Positions 24,877 to 32,984 of a stretch of 64,000 nt of DNA are shown in pieces. Each line of letters begins with the position of its first letter. Position 1 is the first letter of the stretch. The notes beneath the pieces are model-generated. The model saw only the letters and a list, made by a program, of their open reading frames with translations. It made no database searches and was not told the origin of the DNA. Position numbers and translations under genes: made by a program. This DNA comes from Paenibacillus terricola (GTDB lineage Bacteria > Bacillota > Bacilli > Paenibacillales > Paenibacillaceae): assembly GCF_014779765.1 (NCBI RefSeq), contig NZ_JACXZA010000001.1, forward strand, positions 124,001 to 188,000, written 5' to 3'.

Positions 24877-26150
24877 TGACGGAACAGCTGGTGCTTGCAT
24901 TGAAGGAGGCTGTAAGGCAACGAATCGATATGAATGGCTCGATCTCTGACGAACGGCTTCGTCAAGCTTCGGAGCAAGTGGTATTCGAGTGGTGCGCCGG
25001 CAAGCAGGTGACGGCTTCGGATAAAGCTGCACTCGTGCGGCGCGTATTTCACTCCTTCCGCGGACTCGATGTGCTGCAGCCGCTCGTTGACGATCCGGAA
25101 GTGACGGAGATTATGATCAACGGTCACCAGCATATTTTCGTCGAACGGAAAGGGCGACTTACTCGCTGGCCGACAGCGTTCGAGAGCGAGGAGCGGCTTC
25201 ACGATATGATTCAAGCGATTGTCGCCAGCGTCAATCGGACCGTCAATGAGTCGAATCCGATCGTAGACGCTCGCTTGAAGGACGGGTCACGTGTGAATGT
25301 CGTGCTTCCGCCTGTCGCATTGTGCGGACCATCCCTGACGATTCGGAAGTTCCCGAATCAGCCTTTGGACATTGAATCGCTCATTCGGTTAGGCGCATTA
25401 CCCGCTGAAGCTGCTGTATTGCTGCAGCAATTGGTCACTGCCAAATACAATGTGTTCGTCAGCGGCGGGACGGGGTCCGGCAAGACGACGCTGCTCAATG
25501 CGATGTCCCGATTCATCCCGTCGGATGAGCGTGTCGTTACGATCGAGGATTCCGCAGAGTTGCAAATTCGCACCATTCCGAATCTTGTCCCGCTCGAAAC
25601 GCGCAATGCAACGACTGAAGGCAAAGGCGAAATCTCGATTCGCGAGCTTATTCGGGCATCGCTGCGTATGCGGCCGAATCGGATTATAGTCGGCGAGGTA
25701 CGGGGAGCTGAAGCGCTCGATATGCTGCAGGCGATGAACACCGGACATGACGGGTCGATGTCGACAGGGCATGCCAACAGCGCCCGAGATATGGTCTCAC
25801 GGCTGGAGACGATGGCCCTAAGCGCAGCGGCGCTGCCGCTGCCTGTCATCCGCCAGCAGATCGCTTCAGGCATCGATATCATCGTCCATCTAGCACGGCT
25901 TCGGGATCGAACGCGCCGAATGACGGAGATTTGTGAGGTGGTTGGCATGAAGGACGGCGAAGTCGAGCTCTCGCCGCTCTATCAGTTTGTGGAGCGAGGC
26001 GAGCGTGATGGGATCATTATCGGCGGTTTAGAGCCGACGGGAAGAACGCTGCAGCGCGATCATAAGTGGCGAATGTCCGGCATGGGGCCATTGCCTGGCA
26101 GCAGCGTTCAAGGGGGTGCGGAAGAGTCCAGTGGCATCCATCATGGTTAA
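24876..26150 (+). CDS. tadA: TadA/CpaF secretion ATPase
   Basis: This is a type II/IV secretion hexameric ATPase that powers pilus assembly. Walker A is GGTGSGKTT (residues about 197-205), an Asp-box region follows (VVTIEDSAELQI), and Walker B is IIVGEVRGAEALDMLQAMNTGH with HDGSMSTGHANS. The N-terminal domain has the CpaF signature DPEVTEIMINGHQHIFVERKGRL. ATG 24876 overlaps the tadZ stop as TGATG; GTG 24873 is an alternative with a better-spaced GGAG. The C-terminus extends about 40 residues beyond the usual end and overlaps the next gene. Confidence 0.95.
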   Translation: MTEQLVLALKEAVRQRIDMNGSISDERLRQASEQVVFEWCAGKQVTASDKAALVRRVFHSFRGLDVLQPLVDDPEVTEIMINGHQHIFVERKGRLTRWPTAFESEERLHDMIQAIVASVNRTVNESNPIVDARLKDGSRVNVVLPPVALCGPSLTIRKFPNQPLDIESLIRLGALPAEAAVLLQQLVTAKYNVFVSGGTGSGKTTLLNAMSRFIPSDERVVTIEDSAELQIRTIPNLVPLETRNATTEGKGEISIRELIRASLRMRPNRIIVGEVRGAEALDMLQAMNTGHDGSMSTGHANSARDMVSRLETMALSAAALPLPVIRQQIASGIDIIVHLARLRDRTRRMTEICEVVGMKDGEVELSPLYQFVERGERDGIIIGGLEPTGRTLQRDHKWRMSGMGPLPGSSVQGGAEESSGIHHG

Positions 26151-26997
26151 GCAGCAGCAGAAAGAAGGGCGCACCAAAGGACAGAAGATGTCTTTATACA
26201 GCATGGCGGAGTGGCTGGGGTGGCATTTTCCAACGTCGCGAGATGATCAGAGGATGACCGACTATACGGTATACAGACTTTCGCCTCGGCAATTTGCTGG
26301 CACGATGGGGGTAGGAATGAGCTTCGCATTCGTGTTGTTCTATGAGTTCTATCAGTCATTTGGAGCAGCCGTCGTTCTGGCGACTATCGGTGTCGTACTG
26401 CCTCGGTATTATCGGGCGAGTCTGCTTGCGAAGCGGCGTGGTCGTCTGCAGCTGCAGTTTAAGGAAGCCCTGTACAGCGTAACTTCCTCGCTTGCGGCGG
26501 GGCGTTCCGTTGAGAATGCATTCGTTGCAGCAGAAGCCGATCTACAGATGCTTTATCCTGGCGGCTCAGCGGATATCGTTCGTGAATTTGCCGTGATCCG
26601 GCATCGGATGATGAACGGCGACTCGCTCGAGAATGGTCTGCGGCAGTTCGCGGAGCGCGCGAAGCTGGAAGATTTGACACAGTTCGTGGATGTGTTCTCG
26701 ACATGCAAGCGAACAGGCGGCGATCTGGTTGAAGTGATGCGGCGGACAGCGCAGGTAATCGGCGAGAAGCTGGACACCCAGCAGGAGATTGCCGTCATGA
26801 TGGCACAGAAGAAGTTTGAATCTCGCATCATTATTGCAGCTCCGTTTGTTTTTGTTGCGGGTCTCAATCTTATGGCGGCCGATTATATGATGCCTCTTTA
26901 CAACCGGCCAATGGGATATGTGCTGCTTACAAGCTTGCTTGGTGGATTTGCATGCTGCGGCTATTTTATTAACAAGATCATGACCATTCGGATGTAG
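26116..26997 (+). CDS. tadB: TadB-like pilus assembly membrane protein
   Basis: This 293-residue protein has a type II secretion F domain (QFKEALYSVTSSLAAGRSVENAFVAAEADL, residues about 115-145) between membrane segments near residues 68-95 and at the C-terminus. TadB and TadC form the inner-membrane platform that TadA acts on. The start is uncertain: GTG 26116 abuts AAGGGG, GTG 26131 follows GGAAGAG at a better distance, and ATG 26143 lacks a ribosome binding site. All overlap the 3' end of tadA, which fits translational coupling. Confidence 0.88.
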   Translation: MRKSPVASIMVKQQQKEGRTKGQKMSLYSMAEWLGWHFPTSRDDQRMTDYTVYRLSPRQFAGTMGVGMSFAFVLFYEFYQSFGAAVVLATIGVVLPRYYRASLLAKRRGRLQLQFKEALYSVTSSLAAGRSVENAFVAAEADLQMLYPGGSADIVREFAVIRHRMMNGDSLENGLRQFAERAKLEDLTQFVDVFSTCKRTGGDLVEVMRRTAQVIGEKLDTQQEIAVMMAQKKFESRIIIAAPFVFVAGLNLMAADYMMPLYNRPMGYVLLTSLLGGFACCGYFINKIMTIRM

Positions 26998-27037
26998 TCA
27001 TTCAGGCAGCGATCAAGGACACGGAGAGTGGGTCGTT

Positions 27038-27985
27038 ATGATAAATTGGGCACTGCTGTTGGCGGCGGGCAGCGGGTTGCTGTGGTGCATCGCTGTACTG
27101 CTGGTCTGGAAGAAGGATCAGGCGGAGCGAAGATCTTCAAGCGCGGGGATAGGAGCGAAGTCAACTTTATCTTTGCAGGATCGATGGCTGATCTATGCGC
27201 CGCTTGAAGCAGCGCGCCGAACCGGTCTGCTCGTAAAGTTGCAGTTACCGTTAGCTAGCCTTCATGGCAAGCTTGTCGTGCTCAGGGGCAGCAGCTGGCA
27301 GTATGCGGACACGGAGAAGTTCGCAGCCAACATAATCGGTATTGGCTGGGCGTCTTGGACAGGAATTGCGCTCCTCGCAGCGATGGCTCATGAGAATGTG
27401 ATGCTGTGGCTCGGGACGCTGATCGGCATTCTGCTGCCAGTGTCCAAGCTGCGTGCCCCAGCCATTCAATTAGAGCGGAGGCGTCAGGACATTGTAATGG
27501 CGCTGCCTGATTTGCTCGGCAAGCTGATGCTCCTCGTCGGAGCGGGAGAGACGGTTCAGCGCGCCATTGCAAGATGTGTGGATGCGCAGTCTATCGCAAT
27601 GAAAACGCGGCTTGTGCAGTCGCAGCAGCGTAAACGGGAGACGTCGGTGCTTGAACTGCCGCTTCAGGAGGAATGGCTCCGAATGGTGCATGCGCTTGAG
27701 AACGGTGTCTCGTTCGCCAATGCGATCGAGGCATTCAGTAAACGGTGCGCCGTGCAAGAGGTATCGATGTTTGCGACCGTTATGCTGCTTCATTATCGGA
27801 AGGGAGGTGAACAGTTCGCGCTGGCGCTTCGCGAATTGTCATTCTCGCTCTGGGAGAAGCGCAAAGCGACTGCGCGCATGCGCGGCGAGGAGGCTTCGTC
27901 GAAGCTTCTTTTTCCGATGGTCGGCATCTTCTTCCTGCTGCTCATTGCAATAGGGACACCGGCTGTACTCGTGATGAATTTATAG
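27038..27985 (+). CDS. tadC: TadC-like pilus assembly membrane protein
   Basis: The 315-residue protein has an N-terminal TM, paired central TMs (about residues 95-135) and a T2SSF domain (RRQDIVMALPDLLGKLMLLVGAGETVQRAIARC). A C-terminal TM follows (LLFPMVGIFFLLLIAIGTPAVLV). It is the partner of TadB in the inner-membrane platform. ATG 27038 follows GGAGAGTGGG, 40 bp after tadB. Confidence 0.9.
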   Translation: MINWALLLAAGSGLLWCIAVLLVWKKDQAERRSSSAGIGAKSTLSLQDRWLIYAPLEAARRTGLLVKLQLPLASLHGKLVVLRGSSWQYADTEKFAANIIGIGWASWTGIALLAAMAHENVMLWLGTLIGILLPVSKLRAPAIQLERRRQDIVMALPDLLGKLMLLVGAGETVQRAIARCVDAQSIAMKTRLVQSQQRKRETSVLELPLQEEWLRMVHALENGVSFANAIEAFSKRCAVQEVSMFATVMLLHYRKGGEQFALALRELSFSLWEKRKATARMRGEEASSKLLFPMVGIFFLLLIAIGTPAVLVMNL

Positions 27986-28046
27986 AATTTATAGTGCTGG
28001 TCGCTCAATTTGGAATTACGAATCAAGATGGAGAGGGTTGATTGTA

Positions 28047-28268
28047 ATGACGGGTAAGTTAGTCGAATGGGGAATGAGGCTAGGCGCTAAGTGGAATGCA
28101 AGGAATGCGCGGCTGATGAAGTCGGAGGAAGGTTTAGGTACGGTCGAGATTATCTTGATAATTGCCGTTATTGTGACTGTCGTACTGATCTTTAAAGATA
28201 AAATCAGTGAACTTATCGAGAGCCTAATGGGATCGGCTGACACGGAAACGCAAAAAGTATTCTCCTAA
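28047..28268 (+). CDS. Flp-type (type IVb) pilin precursor
   Basis: This 73-residue protein has a basic leader and the prepilin site EEG|LGTVE, with cleavage expected after G29 and glutamate at +5. A single hydrophobic helix follows (IILIIAVIVTVVLIF) and a short charged tail. That is the usual size and layout of Flp/TadE-class pilins, and this is the probable major pilin. ATG 28047 is 9 nt after GAGAGGG; TTG 28038 lies too close to it. The prepilin peptidase encoded at 32401 is the likely processing enzyme. Confidence 0.85.
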   Translation: MTGKLVEWGMRLGAKWNARNARLMKSEEGLGTVEIILIIAVIVTVVLIFKDKISELIESLMGSADTETQKVFS

Positions 28269-28270
28269 TC

Positions 28271-28990
28271 ATGCGGAGGCGCATGAAGCTACTGCACAAC
28301 GAATCAGGCAGTTTTACGCTGGAGGCGACACTCGTCTTCCCGATCCTTCTTATGATTATCGTCATCGTCATTCTGTTCGTGTGCTACATCTATGAGAAAG
28401 CGGTGCTCTACGGCGCCGCTTCCGTCACATCGGAGCAGACTGCATTCCTGTGGGATAACAGCTATCGCAATATACGTACGGGTCTTGCGGGAGAAGGTGA
28501 ATATGACGGGCTGTATTGGCGGATTAAGGACGATGAGCTTGTACAGTCCTTGTTCGGATTAGGGGAGTCAGATGATGCCGACGCGATGGTGCCAATCGGC
28601 AGCTCATCTTCCAGTGGGAGCAATAAGGCCGATAACCATACAAACTCGCTTGTGGAAAATAAACTGATGCGAACGACGCAACATCTAGAAGGAGTGTTGT
28701 TCGGCGAGAATCGGTATACCAGGAAACTGACAAGCCGATTCGTCGAAACTGCGCTTCGAACGCCGATGGAATCGAATGTACTCCGCCGATTGGATGACCA
28801 TTACGAGCAGGCTTCGTTGGCCTCTTCTATTATTGTGGATCCTGTTGAGTTTATCCGGACGGTCGATCTTGTTCGCTATTATACGAGTAAGCTGGGCTCA
28901 GGCGAGGGTGGAAGCAGTGCGAGCAAGAAGAAAGAAGCGGGAAGAGTACTTGCGCAAACAATGGAGCAGTCTCCACAGCCGAAGCGATGA
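28271..28990 (+). CDS. TadE-like pseudopilin
   Basis: The 239-residue protein has a short basic leader ending in a prepilin-like site G|SFTLE (glutamate at +5). A hydrophobic helix (ATLVFPILLMIIVIVILFVCYIY) and an extracytoplasmic domain containing a serine-rich linker follow. TadE-class minor pilins are processed by the same peptidase as Flp. The gene starts 2 nt after the pilin stop, so it is translationally coupled. It is longer than typical TadE proteins (about 150-200 residues). Confidence 0.8.
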   Translation: MRRRMKLLHNESGSFTLEATLVFPILLMIIVIVILFVCYIYEKAVLYGAASVTSEQTAFLWDNSYRNIRTGLAGEGEYDGLYWRIKDDELVQSLFGLGESDDADAMVPIGSSSSSGSNKADNHTNSLVENKLMRTTQHLEGVLFGENRYTRKLTSRFVETALRTPMESNVLRRLDDHYEQASLASSIIVDPVEFIRTVDLVRYYTSKLGSGEGGSSASKKKEAGRVLAQTMEQSPQPKR

Positions 28991-29009
28991 ACAGGGGGGA
29001 AGCGAGGAA

Positions 29010-31319
29010 TTGGCTCAGGGGAAAGCAGGCAGATCACAGGTTCGTAGACGGCAGCACACGTTCCGTATGTTCGTTAGACGTCTGCTTCGCCGCAGCGAAG
29101 GAGCCGTTACGGTGTTCTTCATTGTTGTAATAGCAATGATATTGCTGCTTAGCACGGTGCTCATCGATTATGCGCGCATTGCCTCCTTCCATACATTGAC
29201 GGAGCATGCTGTGCGTACTGCAGCTCGTTCCGTACTATCTGCCTATGACGCCGCCTTATATGAGCGATACGGTTTGTTCGCCAGAGGCGGAACGCCAGGC
29301 GAGACGATATTTGAGAAGAGCTTGCGTGGAACGCTTGAATATGACGGCGGCGATCTTGGATATCGGCCGATGATTCCCAGCGTTGACCGTTACACAGTAG
29401 AGACGGCTGCTTATTTGGGAAGATACGATGTACTGGGTCGTCAGATTCTGGAGGAAATGAAAATCAAAGCCCCTGTTGATTTCATGATCGATATGGGGTC
29501 GCGATTTACGTCGATGTCGAAGCTGATGAAGGAAACGTCTACCACCTCCGAAGCGCTTGCGCAAACCGGGAAGCTGTATGACAAGCGTCAGAAAGCCGCA
29601 CTGACGGCACTGGATCGGATGCGTGATCTTGCGCAGCTTGCATCTGGTAGCATGACTGGCGATGAAGCGGCATCGCTTGCATCGAATTTTGCTTCATATG
29701 AGGGGTGGGAGCAGTCGGCGGACAGCTTATCTTCATCCATTGCCAATGCCGAGGTGCGGCTAGCCGCTGGATCGAACCTAACTACTAAAGAGAAGCAGGC
29801 ACTCAAAGATGAGATTTCCTCGATGGAGCAGCAGCGTCAGTCTCTTCGCTATCAAATAAGTGCCTATTTGAACAACATGTGGACGTTGGCTGACAACATC
29901 CATATGAGCACTTCGGATGCGCTATCTGAGCTGCCGCGGCTTGCGCAGTCGGTTATTGATCAGATCGCACAAGCGGAAGCTCATAACCGGGATATTCGAA
30001 CAGCTGTTGCACAAGCAGAGAGTTCAGTTGCCGCAGGCTATGATCGCGTCTCAGACCAATCGGAAGCCGCAGACAGTGAGACATCCGATCATGCAGAAAC
30101 AGTGCACCAGCTCAGAAAGTCCTCGGAGCAGCTGGTATGGGAAGATCGATGGTTTACTTCATTTCGCAAGGAAATTGAACAGCAAGCGGAGGATTTGAAA
30201 GCTGTAGCGGCTGCGGCAGATACGTTCGCAGCCAGTGCGGAGGTGGCAAGCGCTGGGAGTGGCGGAGACGCTTCGGCTCTGTCAGCGGAAGCTGCAAGAA
30301 TCCAGCAGGCGTATAACATTTTTGCGCAGCGGTATTTGTCTCCGGCAGCTATCATTACACAGCGTGAGCAGCTCATTCGTGCAGCGGATGCGGCAGATAG
30401 ACAGCGTAAACGGGAAGAAGCAGAAGCGAAGTCCATTATGAATGACACCAAACGAATGATGTCTTCCGGTACGACAGATGACATGACAACGGATGAGACT
30501 GAGCGATATAAGCAAGTGGCAGCGCGATATGATGCGAACCGTTTGTTTAATACCGCCGCTGATGAAGCCGTAGAGGCTGCTGCACAATGGGAAGATGATG
30601 TCGAAGGTCAGCGTGAGAGTTCAGTTTCCATGATGGGCGCGTTATTCAACGGGCTGGCTGATATGCTGGCGGGAACACGGGACACGCTCTACACGGGTGA
30701 ATATGTGTTCCATCGCTTTCAATCCTATCAGTCGCAGCTGAAGATGACCGCAGGAGGCAATAACGTTAGCGAGACAATTGGACATGCCACAGCGTTCGGC
30801 AATCAAGAAGCGGAATACATTTTGTATGGCTTTGACAAGCCGGGTGCCAATGTTGCGGCCGCTATGGCCGAGATTTTCGGACTGCGGTTCGCAATCAGGC
30901 TAACGGAGGGCTTCATAGAGTGCCGTTCGCTTGGGCATCCGCTGCTGGTGCTTTCAGGTGCCCTGCTATATGCGGCCCGGAATGCTGCGATGGATATGAA
31001 AGATTTGATGGAGAAGGGTTCAACGAAGCTAACCAAGTTTGCTGCGGTGGACATTCGATATTCAGATTACTTGCGTTTGTTTATGCTGCTTCATGGCGGG
31101 GGCGACAAACGGCTATCACGTATCGCTGCCGTTATCGAGACCAATACAGGGACTGATCTTTCACTAACGCCGGCAGCGGTGTCGGCTTCGGCGGATGTTT
31201 CGATGAAGCTGTTGTTTCTGCCCGGTGCGATGAAAGTGCTGGGGAGGTTTGGGCTGCTGCAAGGAAAGGTGGTAGGCAATCGATATGAGACAACGAAGCT
31301 GGTTGGCGCTGCATATTGA
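29010..31319 (+). CDS. Large TadG-like membrane protein (possibly DUF5702 family)
   Basis: After a basic N-terminus, one TM (AVTVFFIVVIAMILLLSTVLIDYARI) anchors a 700-residue extracytoplasmic region. The region is rich in alanine, serine and glutamine with long predicted coiled coils (around EAEAKSIMNDTKRMM). The opening EGAVTVFFIVVIAMILL is TadG-like; the great length fits Firmicute tad proteins of DUF5702 type. The frame is open further upstream inside the previous gene, but that part reads as unconserved; TTG 29010 after GGGGGGA is the best start. A role in pilus anchoring is inferred from context only. Confidence 0.72.
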   Translation: MAQGKAGRSQVRRRQHTFRMFVRRLLRRSEGAVTVFFIVVIAMILLLSTVLIDYARIASFHTLTEHAVRTAARSVLSAYDAALYERYGLFARGGTPGETIFEKSLRGTLEYDGGDLGYRPMIPSVDRYTVETAAYLGRYDVLGRQILEEMKIKAPVDFMIDMGSRFTSMSKLMKETSTTSEALAQTGKLYDKRQKAALTALDRMRDLAQLASGSMTGDEAASLASNFASYEGWEQSADSLSSSIANAEVRLAAGSNLTTKEKQALKDEISSMEQQRQSLRYQISAYLNNMWTLADNIHMSTSDALSELPRLAQSVIDQIAQAEAHNRDIRTAVAQAESSVAAGYDRVSDQSEAADSETSDHAETVHQLRKSSEQLVWEDRWFTSFRKEIEQQAEDLKAVAAAADTFAASAEVASAGSGGDASALSAEAARIQQAYNIFAQRYLSPAAIITQREQLIRAADAADRQRKREEAEAKSIMNDTKRMMSSGTTDDMTTDETERYKQVAARYDANRLFNTAADEAVEAAAQWEDDVEGQRESSVSMMGALFNGLADMLAGTRDTLYTGEYVFHRFQSYQSQLKMTAGGNNVSETIGHATAFGNQEAEYILYGFDKPGANVAAAMAEIFGLRFAIRLTEGFIECRSLGHPLLVLSGALLYAARNAAMDMKDLMEKGSTKLTKFAAVDIRYSDYLRLFMLLHGGGDKRLSRIAAVIETNTGTDLSLTPAAVSASADVSMKLLFLPGAMKVLGRFGLLQGKVVGNRYETTKLVGAAY

Positions 31320-32328
31320 GCAACTCTATCTACGAATATATCCTCGAGAGAACAATCGATGCAGAGACAAACAGCTGCAGGATCGGGAAGCGGGCAGCAT
31401 TGCGCTGGAGGCTTCGATCATCGTTCCGTTGTTTCTCATGTTCGTCATTGCGGTCGTCCTTCTTATTCGTACGACATCCGTACAGATGGGCCTGCAATCC
31501 TCTTCTGTTCAGCTTGCCAAGCAAGTGGCGACGCATTGGAAACCGATACAATTAGCAAGCGATTCGCTTGAACAGAAGGGTTCGTCTCAAACCTCTTCCT
31601 CCTCATCAACTGGTTCATCAGCTGGATCGGAGACAGCACCCTCAGCTGAGAAATTGTCCGGTTGGAGGGAGATTGCCGCCGATGCGGCCTCCAAGCTGCC
31701 CGAACCGATAGGGAAGTTGTCCTCTGCTGCGCTGCGCGGCGATTGGGATTCGATTGAGGACTTCGCGATCTCGACAGCGGGACGCTCCTTACTGACACCT
31801 GTGCTTCGCGAATTGGCTGATCAAGCGGTGCTTCAACCGGAGCGGTTGTCGCTCCACAACGCAGTGCTCCCCTCATTGTCAGGCGGAAACAATGCTTACG
31901 TGGAACTTGTAGCGGAGTACCAATTTCCGATTCGCATTCCGATCAGCAATAAGTCCTTTGTCCTTCGGGAGAAAGCGGTAGAGCGTGCATGGCAGCCAGA
32001 TCCGATACCGGCGCACTATACCGCAAGCAACGATGCGATACCGATTCAGATCATATCCGTTCAGCCAGACCCTGTTCATCCCGGCCGCAAAGCAACTGTT
32101 GTCGTCCGGACGAATCCGAATACCGAATTGAAGTTATCCATTCGATATAAGAGCGGGTACAGCCAAGCGAAGAATGTGGGAACCGCTTCGTCGGATGCAA
32201 ATGGTTATTTACAGTGGACATGGCTGGTCTCCGGCAATACGACACCGGGGATATGGCGTTTGGATGTAACGGCGGCTGGTGGTAGTTCTGCGGGTAGAAC
32301 ACTAGCAGTGGAGAAAATAAAGTCATGA
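31285..32328 (+). CDS. Second TadE-like protein with C-terminal Ig-like domain
   Basis: A basic cytoplasmic stretch of about 35 residues ends in a prepilin-like site G|SIALE (glutamate at +5). The hydrophobic helix ASIIVPLFLMFVIAVVLLI follows, then a serine-rich linker and a C-terminal beta-rich segment (DPVHPGRKATVVVRTNPNTE to GIWRLDVTAAGG) resembling an Ig-like fold. Adding such a domain to a TadE pseudopilin suggests a surface-exposed tip or adhesive role. The start overlaps the preceding gene by 35 nt. The family call rests on the N-terminal motif. Confidence 0.72.
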   Translation: MRQRSWLALHIEQLYLRIYPRENNRCRDKQLQDREAGSIALEASIIVPLFLMFVIAVVLLIRTTSVQMGLQSSSVQLAKQVATHWKPIQLASDSLEQKGSSQTSSSSSTGSSAGSETAPSAEKLSGWREIAADAASKLPEPIGKLSSAALRGDWDSIEDFAISTAGRSLLTPVLRELADQAVLQPERLSLHNAVLPSLSGGNNAYVELVAEYQFPIRIPISNKSFVLREKAVERAWQPDPIPAHYTASNDAIPIQIISVQPDPVHPGRKATVVVRTNPNTELKLSIRYKSGYSQAKNVGTASSDANGYLQWTWLVSGNTTPGIWRLDVTAAGGSSAGRTLAVEKIKS

Positions 32329-32330
32329 TA

Positions 32331-32362
32331 GAGGTCGTTCAATAAGTTCGCTTTTGATCACG
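32331..32362. repeat. Intergenic direct repeat, copy 1
   Basis: The stretch GAGGTCGTTC ... CGCTTTTGATCACG directly follows the second TadE-like gene. A similar stretch follows the next gene at 32884. The shared 14-base core is CGCTTTTGATCACG. Function is unknown. Confidence 0.6.
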
Positions 32363-32400
32363 CACTAATAGATAACTGGCAATAGAGAGAGGGTGAATCA

Positions 32401-32883
32401 TTGGCTTATTGTGGAGCAGCAGTTCTTATTGGCTGTGCATTGCTGACCGATATCCGAAGCATGCGAATACCAAACATGCTGTGTGCAGCAGCATTCATCA
32501 CCGCCCTCTTATATGGAGCAATTTTATCGGGAATAGGAGGACTGTTGGCAGCGCTGATCGGTACAGCCGCTGGGCTTGCACCGATGCTTGCCATGTATGC
32601 AGCCAGAGGGATCGGAGCAGGCGATGTGAAGCTGTTTGGCGCATTGGGGGCTTGGCTCGGCATCCAGCAGGTGTTAAATGTAATGCTCTATTCCATTTTG
32701 TACGCGGGAGTGATTGGGCTGCTGCTAATGGCCGCTTGCTGGATTTGGGAATGGCCATCTCGTCTTCTGAGTCGGGAACCGTTCTTGCATCACGATGGTC
32801 AGCGGCAGAGACGAAGACCTGTGCGATTTCCATTCATGCTTGCGGTTGCTCCTGCAGCTTTAACATGCTGGTTGATGCTATAA
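32401..32883 (+). CDS. Prepilin peptidase (A24 family, TadV/CpaA type)
   Basis: This 160-residue membrane aspartyl protease has the two catalytic aspartates: D17 in TDIRSMRIPN and D75 in GIGAGDVKLFG. About five TM segments and a short basic C-terminal loop make up the rest. The N-terminal methylase domain of PilD is absent, as is normal for TadV. It should cleave the Flp pilin and both TadE-like proteins encoded upstream. TTG 32401 follows AGAGAGGG; it lies inside the tad gene run. Confidence 0.9.
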   Translation: MAYCGAAVLIGCALLTDIRSMRIPNMLCAAAFITALLYGAILSGIGGLLAALIGTAAGLAPMLAMYAARGIGAGDVKLFGALGAWLGIQQVLNVMLYSILYAGVIGLLLMAACWIWEWPSRLLSREPFLHHDGQRQRRRPVRFPFMLAVAPAALTCWLML

Positions 32884-32918
32884 GAGGTCATTCTCAGTAA
32901 GGTACGCTTTTGATCACG
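32884..32918. repeat. Intergenic direct repeat, copy 2
   Basis: GAGGTCATTCTCAGTAAGG then the core CGCTTTTGATCACG directly follows the prepilin peptidase gene, matching the copy at 32331. Both start within a few bases of a stop codon. Confidence 0.6.
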
Positions 32919-32984
32919 AAGCAACACGTACTATGAGGCTGCAATTGGCTTTATATAGATTCAGCAAAGGAAAGAGGGGAACGA

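Noticed and set aside
28776-29009. Extended N-terminus for the TadG-like protein
   Set aside because: It would overlap the TadE-like gene by more than 200 nt and reads as unconserved; the TTG at 29010 precedes the basic region and TM.
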